From NCBI RefSeq assembly GCF_052324685.1, contig NW_027506898.1, positions 1,247,501-1,311,500 on the forward strand: DNA of 64,000 nucleotides, read 5' to 3'. The notes beneath the pieces are model-generated. The model was not told where the DNA came from. It saw nothing but the letters and a program-made list of their open reading frames with translations, and did not search any database. A program made the translations under genes and the position numbers. The stretch is from Brachyhypopomus gauderio. Its lineage: Eukaryota; Chordata; Actinopteri; Gymnotiformes; Hypopomidae. This document shows, in pieces, positions 11,187-47,780 of this stretch (position 1 is the first letter of the stretch; each line of letters begins with the position of its first letter).

Positions 11187-13006
11187 CACTAAGTTTGGGG
11201 TCACCTAGACAATTTTGTGTTTTCCCTGAAATCTCGTACTTTTATTTATCAAATGAGTTGCAAAATGAATAGAAATATAGTCCAGACATTGACAAGGTAG
11301 AAATAATGTTTTTTTTTTTATTTGAAATAATTTTCTATTTTAAACTTTGCTTTTGTCAAAGAATGCTCCCTTCTTTTTTTACAGCATTGCAGACCTTTGG
11401 CATTCTAGCTGTTAGTTTGCTGAGGTAATCTGGAGAAATTTCACCCCATGCTTCCAGAAGCCGCTCCCACAAGTTTGATTGGGTTGATGGACACTTTTTT
11501 CGTACCATACGGTCAAGCTGCTCCCACAACAGCTCAATGGGGTTGAGATCTGGTGACTGCGCTGGCCACTCCATTACCGATAAAACACCAGCTGCCTGCT
11601 TCTTCTCTAAATAGTTTGTGCATAATTTGGAGGTGTGCTTTGGGTCATTGTCCTGTTGCAGGATGAAATTGGCTCCAATCAAGCGCTGTCCACAGGGTAT
11701 GGCATGGTGTTGCAAAATGGAGTGATAGCCTTCCTTATTCAAAATCCCTTTTACCTTGTAAAAATCTCCCACTTTACCAGCACCAAATCAACCCCAGACC
11801 ATCACATTACCGCCACCATGTTTGACAGATGGAGTCAGGCACTCGTCCAGCATCTTTTCAGTTGTTCTGCGTGTGATCCAAACACCTCAAACTTTGATTC
11901 ATCTGTCACTTTTTTCCAATCTTCCTCTGTCCAATGTCTGTGTTCTTTTGCTCATATTAATCTTTTTCTTTTATTAGCCAGTCTCAGATATGGCTTTTTC
12001 TTTGCCACTCTGCCCTGAAGGCCAGCATCCCGGAGTCGCCTCTTCACTGTAGACATTGACAGTGGCGTTTTGTGGGTACTATTTAATGAAGCTGCCAGTT
12101 AATGACCTGTGAGGCGTCGATTTCTCAAACTTGAGACTCTAATGTACTTGTCTTCTTGCTCAGTTGTGCAGCGGGGCCTTCCACTTCTCCTTCTACTCTG
12201 GTTAGAACCTGTCTGTGCTCTCCTCTGAAGGGAGTAGTACACACCATTGTAGGAAATCTTCAGTTTCTTGGCAATGTCTCGCATGGAATAGACTTCATTT
12301 CTCAGAACAAGAATAGACTGTAGAGCAGGGGTAATCAGGGGGGGGGGGGGGGGGGGGTGTTGAACGAAAGTTGTTGGGGGGGGGGGGGGGGGGGGGCGAA
12401 CGTAACACTCGTCTGAAAATAAATTCTCCGGTTAAAATATAGTCTCCCGTTAAAATTTTTTTGGCATTTGGGTCCGTATCCAGTTAATCAGGAATGTGAT
12501 TGGGTCCGGACAGGACGGCGTTCGGGTCCGGATCCGGACCGCGGTCCGCCATTTGGTGATACCTGCTGTAGAGTTTCAATTGAAAGTTGTCTTTTTCTGG
12601 CCATTTTGTGAGTTTAATTGAACCAACAATTGTAATGCTCCAGATTCTCAACTAGCTTAAAGGAAGGTCAGTTTTATAGCCTCTCTAATCAGCAAAACTG
12701 TTTTCAGCTGTGCTAACCTACTTGCACAAGGGTTTTCTAAATATCCAATAGCCTTCTTACACAGTTAGCAAACACAATGTACCATTAGAACACTGGAGTG
12801 ATGGTTGTTGGAAATGGGTCTCCATACATCTATGTAGATATTGCATTAAAAACCAGACGTTTACAGCTAGAATAGTCATTTACCACATTAATAATGTATA
12901 GAGTGTGTTTTTGATGCATTTAATGTTAGCTAAATTGAAAAAAAAACAGCTTTTCTTTAAAAAATAAGAAAATTTCTAAGTGACCCCAAACCTTTGAACG
13001 GTAGTG
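11187..13006 (-). mobile_element. Tc1/mariner transposon, near full length
   Basis: Ends are inverted repeats around GTTTGGGGTCACCTAG and the matching GTGACCCCAAAC, with TA at the borders; the left end lacks about 10 bp. Minus-strand transposase parts are in order. The helix-turn-helix with GRPR-like motif lies at about 12284-12100 (MRDIAKKLKISYNGVYYSLQ, SGRPRCTTEQEDKY). The catalytic core lies at about 11772-11356 with LQQDNDPKHTSK (second Asp) and WPAQSPDLNPIELLWEQL (last acidic residue). The frame is broken between these parts, so it is unlikely to be active. It sits inside the 10104-13572 element and is itself split by 12326-12565. Confidence 0.85.
12326..12565. mobile_element. Small hAT-type element inside the Tc1, with paired poly-G tracts
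   Basis: It is flanked by exact 8-bp duplications CTGTAGAG (12318-12325 and 12566-12573). The ends are CAGGGGTAATCA and, reversed, CAGGTATCACCAAATGG. The right part (GGTCCGCC, GGATCCGGACC, GGACAGGACGG) matches the left end of the transposase-bearing element at 37403, so it is probably a deletion derivative of that family. Two long G runs flank the core TTGAACGAAAGTTGTTG. Confidence 0.85.
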
Positions 13007-13579
13007 TAGGCCTACAATTAAGACAGTAAAAAGACCAAAAAGTACAAGGAGTTATAGGCTACTGAGTGTTGTCATTGAGGAATCGTCCTCACGTTATCTA
13101 CCATTGATTTGGGCTAGAGCGACTAGTTTATCAGGTGACCAGTCAGCTAAAAATGCTTAGTAGTTTGGTGCTGTATGAGACATTTTACTGCACATGAAAA
13201 TCATTTGACGTTGGGCTTAGAGGGCAAACGGTACAATTTTACTTCATGTGTATGTTACCTGGCTGGTGGGGCACGGGAGAAGAAGCCAATCTGTGACCGT
13301 GTGTGCTGTGCTGAAGACGCTTCCTTCCACTCGCTGAACTGAACTGCTTCTGCAGTGCATCTGGTGTTACAAAGGAAGAGAGGTCGGGTGTGTGCGAGGT
13401 GGTGGCTCACTTCAGGGCATTGTTTTTAATCGCTCAGGTTTTCAAAAGATCATCTCAAACCGACCTCAGTAAAATGTTAATAATAATAATATTAAAAAAA
13501 AATGAAGTTTCAAAAGGGCACTTTCATTGATAAAGGGCAGAGTTGGCTGATGTCTATGTCTGCACGCCTATGACTGTAT

Positions 13580-13962
13580 CAGGGTACCCGCGGGTCCTTA
13601 AAAAGTCTTAAAATGTCTTAAATTTAGTTTTCCATATTCAAGGCCTAAAAATGTCTTAATGTCTGGAGTTTTATGAGGGGAGGCATTAAATTATTATAAG
13701 TGCGTGTTGTTCAGTTGTTCTGGCGCGATGTAAACTTTGCCGAATCTAGCGCTAGGACCATGCAGAAAATAACCGCTCCAGGGTCCTAGTGCTAGATTTC
13801 TAGCGCTGGAGTATACGGCCTCAACAACGTCAACAATCCCCCCCGTCAACGATGTGGAACACACCTCCATCCCCAGTAATAGTATTATTTTTTCTTGTGA
13901 GAGGTATTAAAAAGGTCTTAAGAGTCATTGAATTTGAGATTTAAAAATGTGCAGATACCCTG
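13580..13962. mobile_element. CAGGGTA-ended element, copy A (383 bp), 6-bp duplication
   Basis: It begins CAGGGTACCCGCGGG and ends with the reverse of CAGGGTATCTGCACAT. CTGTAT flanks both sides (13574-13579 and 13963-13968). It is largely the same sequence as 32136-33139 at both ends, with AAGTCTTAAAATGTCTTAAA and GGTATTAAAAAGGTCTTA in common. It landed in the right-hand target duplication of the 10104-13572 element, so it is the younger of the two. Confidence 0.8.
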
Positions 13963-14099
13963 CTGTATACGTTGTATTGGAAATAAATTCATATATAGGC
14001 CATCGTCATTAACTATTTATATTTGTCTTGGAAGCACATTTAAGCATCTTATTTTAACTAAGACTTTATTTAAGACTATAAAGAACATGCATTCAATCA

Positions 14100-14128
14100 G
14101 CTATGTCCAAACTTTGGACTGGTAGTGT
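14100..14128. repeat. Tc1-like element end, fragment
   Basis: GTCCAAACTTTGGACTGGTA followed by GTGTA is a typical outer end of a Tc1-like element. Its partner was not found, so this is a remnant. Confidence 0.5.
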
Positions 14129-15085
14129 ATAAAACTTCTTGTTGCTTCCAAGAATAAAATCTCTGTGAACCAGACAAATTGCATCCAATGTGAATTCATA
14201 TCAAGAATACAAATATATTAAAGTAGAATTAAATGATATTTTTTCTATTGTTTTTAACTAATAAACATCCCAATAATTTATTAATTGTTTCTTGCATAGC
14301 ACTTCCCATACTTTTTCCATTAATGACAAGCATTTCCTCATACCTGTAGTCTACATTTTTGTAGCTTTCAATTCACTAATCTCATATTCTCAAACTAAAT
14401 ATCTTGCATGAATGTGGGCAAAATTATGTAAAAATGTGTTAATGCAAATTTTTAAGTACATTATTTGTGAGTTTCTTTATTAAGACAATATAATGTTATT
14501 GTTAAATATAATGTAAAAGCAGCATCATATAAGTTCATGCAATAAATATTTGAGGGTCTATGAGAATGGGCAAGTGTTAAATGTGAGTTTTTGAAAAGTG
14601 AATTTTCCCACTGGCTGCTATGTAGCAGGTTCTCATTCATACTATATTTCTTAAATAACAATGTGGTTTTAGTAATAGGCCTATGTCATTTAAATCAGAA
14701 CCAAATCAGCCTTTCTCACGAAATATCAGTTTTTCCATGAAGTCCAAGAAAAATGGAAGTGTCAACATTTCTTCACACAGTGACTTGGAGCAGTAGTACT
14801 GTATTTTAGTAGACAATTATTACTGTTTGCTCAGTAATGCGACTTTTCAATTTAAACAAATCTTAGACAGTGAAGCTAAACATGACCAATCTGTTGTAAT
14901 TAAACCACTACTTTTTAAAAGTCACTGTGCCTAATATGCTGTTTGAATGTGTACTTTTGATAATTGATGTTCATTTGTAGGTGCATAAGCTATAAACAGT
15001 ACTTGTCGTTAGCATGCATGTTGAACTGTTCTAAAACATGAATATGACAGTGATGTGATTGTGTGTCTGTGTGCATGTTTGAAGG

Positions 15086-40561
<25,476 letters not shown>

Positions 40562-41741
40562 AACGTATACCCTCTTCCCTCACATTTGAAATAAAGAACT
40601 CAGAAAGTGAAGATGGCAATGTGCGTTTCCCCTGGTACACTGTGTTCAATCAGAGCTGTCTCATTGCCAAAATTGCAGTTTCTCTCACTCCCCCTCTCAC
40701 ACTCGCACAAACACAACTAATGGAGACAATGCAAATGTGAACTCACTGTAAATATTTTTTCTTTTATTTGCTTCTGTTTTTTGTCTGTGCTATAAGCAGT
40801 ATGTTGAAGGCTCTTTTTTGTTTTAGAATAAAACTTGAAATGAAGAAAGTGAATCACATTTTGTGCCTCTGTTTTGTTTAAAACATTTTTTTAAATGTTT
40901 TAATGTCATGATTGGTTGCTTAGTGATGGCAGATATATTGACACTCTTAGTTATTGGTACATGACAGATAATAGGACCATATATTTTCAGCTCCTTCAAT
41001 ATTTTTTATTCAGTTATATTAATGCAATAAGTCAAAAATGAGAGACCATACTGTTGGAACAACCACATGCTTGTGTAGATGCACAATATGCATTTTCACA
41101 TGTTCCGTACACACTTTTGACATGTTCCACACCCATTGTTGTTTTCTATTGTGTTTTATTTCTGTGAGCAATGACATAAAGAAGTTGTTAATGGTCACCT
41201 CTCCCTAATCACTGCTGTACCAAGTTGGGCCACACTGCAATCAAGTGGGATTTTAACAACACTTCAGTGGAAAGTCTTTTTAACTTGCATGGGATTAGCA
41301 GGTGTTTGTGATGCTATGATTTCATCTATGACACACTCGTTGCTTTTAAAAGGTTTATTATAGTGCAAGTAAATGAGAAAGAAAAGGAGTTGGACTACAG
41401 ATGGGTTTAAGATGATACGTTGCCAGTCAGACACATCTATTGTTGTATCATGATTAAAAGTACTTGTATGCAATCGGTGAGAAATGTTGGTGAGTAGTAC
41501 ATAAAGACACTGTCACCCTATGTGACTTTAGTAAATGAGGCACAGCTCTGGTACTGGAGGCTTCACAGTGTAGTTTTTGCTGCTATATTGCACCTAACAG
41601 GTTGCCAGCTAGAGACCTGCAATTTGCATAATACCATTTATAGGTGTGTGTGACTGTTACTTTCTACACGTGTATGAAAATTTGCCTTTTATATAGCAGA
41701 AGTTAAACATCTGATCAGCTCATATAAAGGCTACGAAAGGC
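40562..41741. other. GTF2E2 3' UTR and downstream intergenic DNA
   Basis: The 3' UTR runs to about 40850. Beyond it I recognise no gene, RNA or repeat. Confidence 0.6.
40590..40832 (+). terminator. gtf2e2: GTF2E2 polyadenylation signals
   Basis: AATAAA occurs at 40590-40595, only 29 bp past the stop codon, and again at 40827-40832 followed by a T-rich stretch. The second fits a normal 3' UTR of about 290 nt. The first would give a very short alternative 3' end. Confidence 0.65.
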
Positions 41742-43118
41742 CAGAGTTGTATAGTAACGAAGTAGAACTACTTCGCTACCGTACTTAAGTACTAAAATGC
41801 TGTATCTGTACTTTACTGGAGTATAATTTTTTTTCTCCTACTTCCACTTTTACTTCACTACATATTTTCCATCAGTTTAATACTTTTACTCCGATACATT
41901 TTTTACATGCTGTATAGTTACCAGAGTTGTATAGTAACGAAGTAGAACTACTTCGCTACCATACTTAAGTACTTAAGTGCTGTATCTGTACTTTACTGGA
42001 GTATTATTTTTTTTTCCTACTTCCACTTTTACTTCACTACATATTTTCCATCAGTTTAATACTTTTACTCCGATACATTTTTTACGTGCTGTATAGTTAC
42101 TCGTTACAATTATAAACATGTTAGCTGGCGCTGTCACCGGGTCAAGCGTTCAGGCTGTCTTGTGAGAAAACTGCGCATGCTCCGGTCGCGTCTCGTTTAC
42201 CCTGCTGCTGCCTTCACTGAACACTTGAGCTTCGTAATTTACGTTTACTTGACACGTCGTGACTGCCGCAAGAGTCCGCGAGGCAAAAATGATGCAATCG
42301 CGGTGGCTCCGCCCATGTGCGTTGGCCACGCACGCGGTCGCGTCGCGAGGTCGTGCACCTCTCACCTCTGCGAAATTACAAGGTGGAATTCATGCACTTG
42401 TATGGCACTTTGAAGGTCCATTTTTAGTATTTTCCAGCACCTTCAGCTTAGTTTAAATATTTATACAAATACACATATACTCGAAATTATTCCAAATAAT
42501 TTGCTTTTTATCTTATTAAAAGAGATGGTAACAGCAGAAGAGCAGCATAAGTGCTGCATAATAAGCTTGTTGGCGTTTTAATGTACATATATTGGCACTT
42601 TCCACACCTTTAACATCGAGTGATCGTGGCGGTGAGGGTGAGAGGAAAGACCACCCCACATCAATGTAAGTTATACATATAACGCACAGAAGACACAGTT
42701 AGGTTAGATATCTTAGCTAACTAACCTAATTATCTGTTATCTGTTTTTTGTGTACGAAGTGTTAAGCCCAGTTTTTTAAGTTGCTACTTGTTTATACATA
42801 CAGACCACTTGTATTTGTCTTTGACATCTTTGATTTGTAAGTGATATATAAAAATAATTGATAATCAAACTTTGATGGCTTTCTTTAATTAATTCAAAAC
42901 ACAGTACTTGTACTTTTTACTTTCAGTACTTGAGTAATAAATTTCAGAATAAACTACAATAACTTGCAATACTTAAGTACAAAAAATGCTGAATACTTCT
43001 GTACTTCTACTTAAGTAAAGTTTTTAAAGAACACTTCAACTTCTACTCAAGTAAAATTTTTGATAGAGTACTTGTACTTTTACTCAAGTATGGGTCTCTA
43101 ATACTTTATACAACACTG
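41742..43118. mobile_element. hAT-type element with a doubled left end, 8-bp duplication
   Basis: Exact CGAAAGGC duplications flank it (41734-41741 and 43119-43126). The left end CAGAGTTGTATAGTAACG and the reversed right end CAGTGTTGTATAAAGTATTA are similar. The first 180 bp (41742-41921) are repeated directly at 41922-42101 with few changes, so the element has two left ends in tandem. Both ends are full of ACTTAAGTAC/GTACTT motifs. The interior holds a CpG-rich composite block. No transposase. Confidence 0.85.
42244..42500 (+). repeat. CpG-rich composite repeat block, copy 3
   Basis: Shares GCGAGGTCGTGCACCTCTC, ACAAGGTGGAATTCATGCAC, ACTTTGAAGGTCCATTTTT and ATACTCGAAAT with copy 1 at 16250, in the same order, within an otherwise unrelated element. 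Confidence 0.65.
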
Positions 43119-43659
43119 CGAAAGGCTCATTTCTTTCACAGTGTAATGACATTAAAGGTTGTAGTGAAATGTACTAATTTCCAGAGGAAAAAACATTTCA
43201 GACTGAGGTCCATCAGTTGAGCAAGCAAGGTGCTTCTTAATGAAAAGGTATTAATTTGGTAGAGCTATTAATTCAGAAGCACTTTGCACAACTGCTAAAG
43301 CACCTCTGTTTGAGCTGTTCTGTTTTTCTGGAAACTTTGTGTTCTTCACTACAGTTTTTAACATGTCAATGTTTAGCTAAGTGCACTGCAGTTACCTCAT
43401 ATCTTATGTCCACTACTCACAAAAATAAGGGATATTTGGATTTCGTGTGAAATTTCAGGATGAACTTGTAACGCACTCGAACCTTTACAAGTGAATTTAA
43501 TGTGACCTTCTCTAAACATTTGAATGCACATGTCCAAGTGTTTTCAGTGTACCAATGTTTCTGTACTTTTCTGTTCTCTAACAAGGAGCTTAACAGCAAA
43601 ATTCACAACAGGTGTTCGATCCATGAATCGACCAATACATTTCCTGATTCAGTTAGAAT

Positions 43660-45390
43660 TGTTTTTTTTATTAAGAATAATTTTTTATTAGAGCATAACA
43701 TCACAGTTTTTATACATAGTTGCATGACTCCCACTCTTTTTCTGTGCTTACATAAGACAAAAACAAGCATAAATGCCAAGAAAAAAAAAAAACAACCCTC
43801 CACTGTTATAAATTGTGAGGTGTAGAGATATTCAAGGCTTTTTCATTAAGGTCTAGCAGTTTTAACATGTCCAAGAGTACAATCATCAATAGGGAGTATT
43901 ATATGTCAGGAAGATTCTAGTTTTTCATAGTACAGTATCACAGGGTCCCAAATATAGAATTTATGTGATTTTTTTTGAAGAGAACTTAATCTTCTCCAAT
44001 TCCAATTTATTTATTCATTTTCCAATTTAAGGAAAAGCATTAGATCACAGCCACTGTGAGGTTGATGGGGGATTAGGTGATTTTCAATTAAGCAGTATCC
44101 TTCTTCTTGCCAAAGGTGAAGCAAAAGTAATGGCTCTTTGATAGTGCTGGGCAACTCCAGAACATATGTGTAAGATCTGCTTTAGCAACATGACATTGAT
44201 CGCAAAATTCATCAACCCCACCATAGATTTTGGCCAGATTAGTCTTGCAACAATGCATTTTATGTATAACTTTAAACTGGATTAGATTAAGTCTAGGACA
44301 TGAGGATGTCTTATTAATTAAACTCAGACCAGCTTTCCAAGTTGTATCAGGTAAATCTACAGCTAGCTCTGTGCTCCAATCTTTTTGCAGTTGATCCATC
44401 CATCCCTTATAATTATTATTAATTAGGTTGTAGATTCTTGATATTAAGATTTTACTAGGCTGTGGAAGTTCAAGAATTTCTTCCCAGGTGTTTTTGGACG
44501 GAAGAGTAGGAAAGCTAGAACAATTACTACGTATGAAGTTTCTGATTTGAAGGTATCGATAAAAAGATGTTGATGATAACTTTGATTAATCTGTTACATA
44601 TTTACTACATCTCGTATCTTTTCTCCGAGGTTCACCTGGAGAGTAACATTGCAGTCGGAGCCTACAATACCAGCATCGCTGCTCCGACACGGAATGAAAG
44701 CCTGGCGTTCATCAACAGACATTTACAGTGACAATATCATAACCCAGAACTTTCATTTTTACCTTTACTTAGTCTGATTGTGTGATTTGTGTGTGACTTG
44801 TGTATTTGTCTGTATTTTGTGTAATCTGTGTGTTAACGGGCCGCCCAATGGAGGATGGGTTCCCTTTTGAGTCTTGGTTCTCCCGAGGTTTCTTCCTATT
44901 CCCCACTATCTTAGGGAGTTTTTCCTCGCCACTGTCGCCCTTGGCTTGCTCATTAGGGTTCTGGACCCGTAGTATTGTTAACCTTTTAAATCCTGTAAGG
45001 CGCTTTGTGACAACATGTGTTGTGAAAAGCGCTATACAAATAAACTTTGATTGATTGATTGATAACTGAAATTAATGCAAAAGGTCATTGAATGAAGCAA
45101 ATAGGTCATTGATGTATAAGTCCATGAATCTTTCAATGCCTTTCCTTTGCCAATCTTTGAAAGTGTGGTCCAGTTTTGCAGGGATAAATGAGTGGTTATC
45201 ACAAATAGGGCCTAAATTAGATAATTTATCAAAACCAAAATGCCTTCGAATTAGATCCATATTTTTTACACCCCTGACCATGGGGCATGGCGTAAAATCA
45301 GCAATAGACAAGGATAAATTTGTAGGAATTAAGGCTGGGAGTGAAGATACAGTACAAGAATCTGCTTCTAGAATAAACCAGTTCGACCAA
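43660..45390 (-). mobile_element. L1/Tx1-like LINE 3' part, interrupted
   Basis: The minus strand reads WFILEADSCTVSSLPALIPT, MDLIRRHFGFDKLSNLGPIC and YINDLFASFNDLL (45395-45075). After an insertion it continues with FYRYLQIRNFIRSN, TWEEILELPQPSKILISRIY, PRLNLIQFKVIHKMHCCKTN and FCDQCHVAKADLTHMFWSCP, ending at a stop near 44088. These are C-terminal L1-type ORF2 motifs, including the Cys-rich tail. The AT-rich region to about 43660 is probably its 3' UTR. The 5' part is absent. Confidence 0.8.
44583..45061 (+). mobile_element. L2-like LINE/SINE 3' fragment inserted in the L1
   Basis: The 3' tail AAAGCGCTATACAAATAAAC, then repeated TTGATTGA, is typical of a fish non-LTR family. Upstream it has TCTCCCGAGGTTTCTTCC and GGGAGTTTTTCCTCGCCACT. 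GATAACT occurs on both sides and fits a short target duplication. The L1 reading frame resumes either side. Confidence 0.7.
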
Positions 45391-45391
45391 C

Positions 45392-45777
45392 CAGGTGTTC
45401 TGTTGAATTTCCCTACCCGTCGAAAATTCCTACCTAGGCTTACTGCGCATGCGCAAGTCACTATTACGTCATGATTTTGGTGGCTTAATGATGTTTTATA
45501 ATGACATTTAGGCTGTCGAAATTCCCTAACTATAGAGTTAATGAACTTAATGCTGGTTTATAATGACACACAGCCTAAAAACATGTTCATACAAAGATGT
45601 AAACAATCCAATTTGCTTTTATTAATATTAATAACAATACATGAATACGCAAAATAAAACTTAATTTAAAGATTATCCTACCTTTTAAAACTCTACAGAG
45701 ATACGTCTACAAATACGCGATTCCCTCGTTCACGGTAGGAAATATTGACAAGGTAGGAAAATTCGACAGAACACCGG
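45392..45777. mobile_element. Short inverted-repeat element (CAGGTGTTCTGT ends)
   Basis: Left end CAGGTGTTCTGTTGAATTT, right end reversed CCGGTGTTCTGTCGAATTTT, with a further inverted CCTACC. It abuts the L1 fragment. I found no target duplication and no ORF. Confidence 0.6.
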
Positions 45778-46395
45778 TCTCATTCCCCATGCGTATTAAA
45801 TCATACGCAAAACTATGCACTGAAATGCGTACTCATGTTACACGTTACGCGCCATGTTACTCATGTTACTCATGCGTACAGATGTTACGCCGCTATCAAA
45901 TACATGTAAATACTCGCCGATTCCCGACAAAAATGATCCCTAGGCTATATGTAGGTGTCCAAACCGATCGTAGTATCTACTCTGTACAGTATATTAAAGC
46001 AAACGATAAAAAATATTTTTATATGTATTTATATGTATATTTTTTAATTATTTAATTGTCTTTGGCTACTTTTTTCTGTGTAGAGACAAACGTAATTTTC
46101 ACCTAAACGTATTCCTTCTTTTATTCTCTGTTTCTGGGTCTTGTAAGGTTCTGATAGGCCTAAATGATATAGTATCCAAGCTTAAATAGTATCCAAGCTT
46201 AAATTGTTGATCGGGGGTGGCGAGCGTAAATTGTTGAAATAATTCAAAATTAGAGTTCCCTGATCCTCAAATTAAGCCCTGGTTATACAGCTTCAGAAGT
46301 GATGTGCAGGGTTGCCAATTTAACAGAGGAATTTACTTTTTAGTCATCCTTGTTCATTTTTTTAACCTCACTTGTAACAGGAATTCACTAATAAT
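45778..46395. other. Intergenic DNA, nothing recognised
   Basis: It contains several TACTCATG and GCGTA repeats around 45780-45900 and the start of a CAGGGTTGCCAATTT sequence at about 46308. I cannot assign a gene or family. Confidence 0.4.
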
Positions 46396-47335
46396 CAGAC
46401 CCTCCAGAAAGTCGCGATGTTGCGATTTGCAACTTCAACGCAACTTCAAGCAAACCCCGCGAATTCAGGGCGGTGTTGCAACTTCAGCCAATCACCGCAA
46501 CTTTCCCGCAAATTTGACCAATCACTGATGTCGTCTTGATGTGACGTCGACAAACTCCCGCCTTACTTCCGTATATACGTTCAAGGGGAGCAGACTGAAA
46601 GCAGCATGAGCGACGAAAATAACGGCAAAAAGAAAAGCAGTATCCCGGTACACTACATGAAAGCGGGGATAAACTGTCCAGATCCGACCCGCGAATTGAT
46701 TATCTATGGCCCCCTGGATGATATTTAATTACTATTAGAACCGGCCCGCAGGCCACAGCCGCCCGATGGTGTTTTGCACGCACAAACACTACATTCCCCA
46801 CAATGCAACGGTAGCCCGCGAAGTCACTGCAGCTCATGCAAGCGGCGAGGGTCTGAGATAAAGTTTATAAGTTTAAACTTTAAACTGAGATAAAGTTTAA
46901 AGTCAGAGATAAAGTTTATTTATTTATCTCTGATCCATATCTATGAGTTACTAGTTCGCTCTGGCGCCAACCACTGGCGATCGATCTCAATATAATACTT
47001 AATTTGTGTCCATTTTACAGGCCGCCCGGTAACAACTTACGTTCGCTAACTCCGCCCTCCCCCCCACCCCCCATTCGCCACCCCCTCCAGGTTCAAATGT
47101 CACTTCAAGCGATCTTGAAAAGTTGGCAACCCTGAATAAATAGGTAAATAGATAATTAAAATGGACTACTAAATAGAGGAAACCATACAACATTTACTCC
47201 CTATTGTAATGTACTCACAAAAAAGCAAAAACACACTGCAACTTCCATCGCAATTTTCTTGAAAAACACCCGCAACATCAAAAATTTTAGCCCGCAACAA
47301 TAAAAAAAAAGGCCCGCGAAATCCTGGTGGGACTG
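46396..47335. mobile_element. Inverted-repeat element with ends CAGACCCTCCAG / CAGTCCCACCAG
   Basis: The left end CAGACCCTCCAGAAAGTCGCG and the reversed right end CAGTCCCACCAGGATTTCGCG pair well. AATAAT lies on both sides. Near the left, a short ORF begins MSDENNGKKKSSIPVHYMKA (46606). Inside are other repeats, among them a GTTGGCAACCCTG block at 46928-47134. The element type is unclear. Confidence 0.6.
46928..47134. repeat. GTTGGCAACCCTG-type repeat block, copy 4
   Basis: Long copy from CTCTGATCCATATC to GTTGGCAACCCTG. Between them it gains TTACGTTCGCTAACTCCGCC and a C-rich stretch that the 24321 copy lacks. Confidence 0.6.
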
Positions 47336-47381
47336 AATAATAGACCACGTATCCCAGATAAAGAGCATGTAGTTCCACTAC

Positions 47382-47440
47382 AGGTTCCACAGAGAGTCGA
47401 ACTCAGATCACTGGATTCAAAGTGCTGACCATTACACCAT
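47382..47440 (-). pseudogene. Broken tRNA-Gln(TTG) at the array border
   Basis: It starts as a TTG-type gene (CACTGGATTCAAAG) but lacks the bases between the anticodon and the D-stem, and it is cut off at CCAT where foreign sequence begins. It marks the left border of the array. Confidence 0.85.
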
Positions 47441-47444
47441 AGAC

Positions 47445-47660
47445 CAGGTATCACCAAATGGTGGACCGCGGTCCGAATCCGGACCCGAACGCCGTCCTGT
47501 CCGGACCCAATCACATTCCTGATTAACTGGACACGGACCCAAATGGCAAAAAATTTTAACGGGAGACTATATTTTAAACCGAAAAATTTTATTTTCAGAC
47601 GAGTGTTACGTTCACCGCCCATTTGAGTGTTACGTTCGCCCCCCCCCCCCCCCCCCCCCC
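47445..47660. mobile_element. hAT-type fragment inserted at the array border
   Basis: Starts CAGGTATCACCAAATGGTGG with GGACCGCGGTCCG and GTCCTGTCCGGACCCAATCA, the same family as 12326 and 37403 in reverse. It ends in a run of about 20 C, without the outer right end, so it is truncated. It separates the broken TTG gene from the 39-bp tRNA fragment that normally follows it. Confidence 0.7.
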
Positions 47661-47685
47661 GAAAAAGCTTTTCTAACAAATGAGT

Positions 47686-47724
47686 TGCTGGATTCAGAGT
47701 ACAGAATTCTAACACCATGGAACC
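47686..47724 (-). pseudogene. 39-bp tRNA-Gln fragment (one per block; 10 copies)
   Basis: This is a piece of a CTG gene with the acceptor 5' strand, D region and anticodon arm. It lacks the T-arm (so box B) and 6 nt of the D-loop. Copies, one just upstream of each TTG gene: 47686-47724, 49106-49144, 50464-50502, 51827-51865, 53489-53527, 54854-54892, 56816-56854, 58478-58516, 60739-60777 and 62701-62739. The first copy has two extra changes; by eye the others are alike. Confidence 0.85.
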
Positions 47725-47780
47725 AGCAAATAGTTTTCCAACTTCTCTGCTGTTGATTTCAGAGTCTGTTGTGCTTACTT

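Larger units (their letters stand above)
10104..13572. mobile_element. Outer element of a three-level transposon nest
   Basis: The left end is CAGTGGCGTGCACAGAC; the right end, reversed, is CATAGGCGTGCAGACA. The left flank ACTGTATA (10096-10103) matches ACTGTAT at 13573-13579. The eighth base is displaced by the later element at 13580. Once that insertion is allowed for, the duplication is 8 of 8, which suggests a hAT-type element. It carries a second hAT-type element (10187-10986) and a Tc1 element (11187-13006), the latter with a third insertion inside. No transposase of its own was recognised. Confidence 0.7.
4851..15084 (+). other. GTF2E2 intron 1 (about 10 kb), transposon-rich
   Basis: Inferred between the 4850 donor and the acceptor before the ATG at 15086. 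No exon or other gene was recognised inside it. It holds several hAT-type elements, a Tc1 element and short inverted-repeat elements listed separately. The stretches 4851-6417 and 14130-15084 show nothing I recognise. Confidence 0.55.

Noticed and set aside
44088-45461. A host gene on the minus strand
   Set aside because: The readings are C-terminal L1-type ORF2 motifs, broken by an insertion and without splice signals. It is a LINE fragment.
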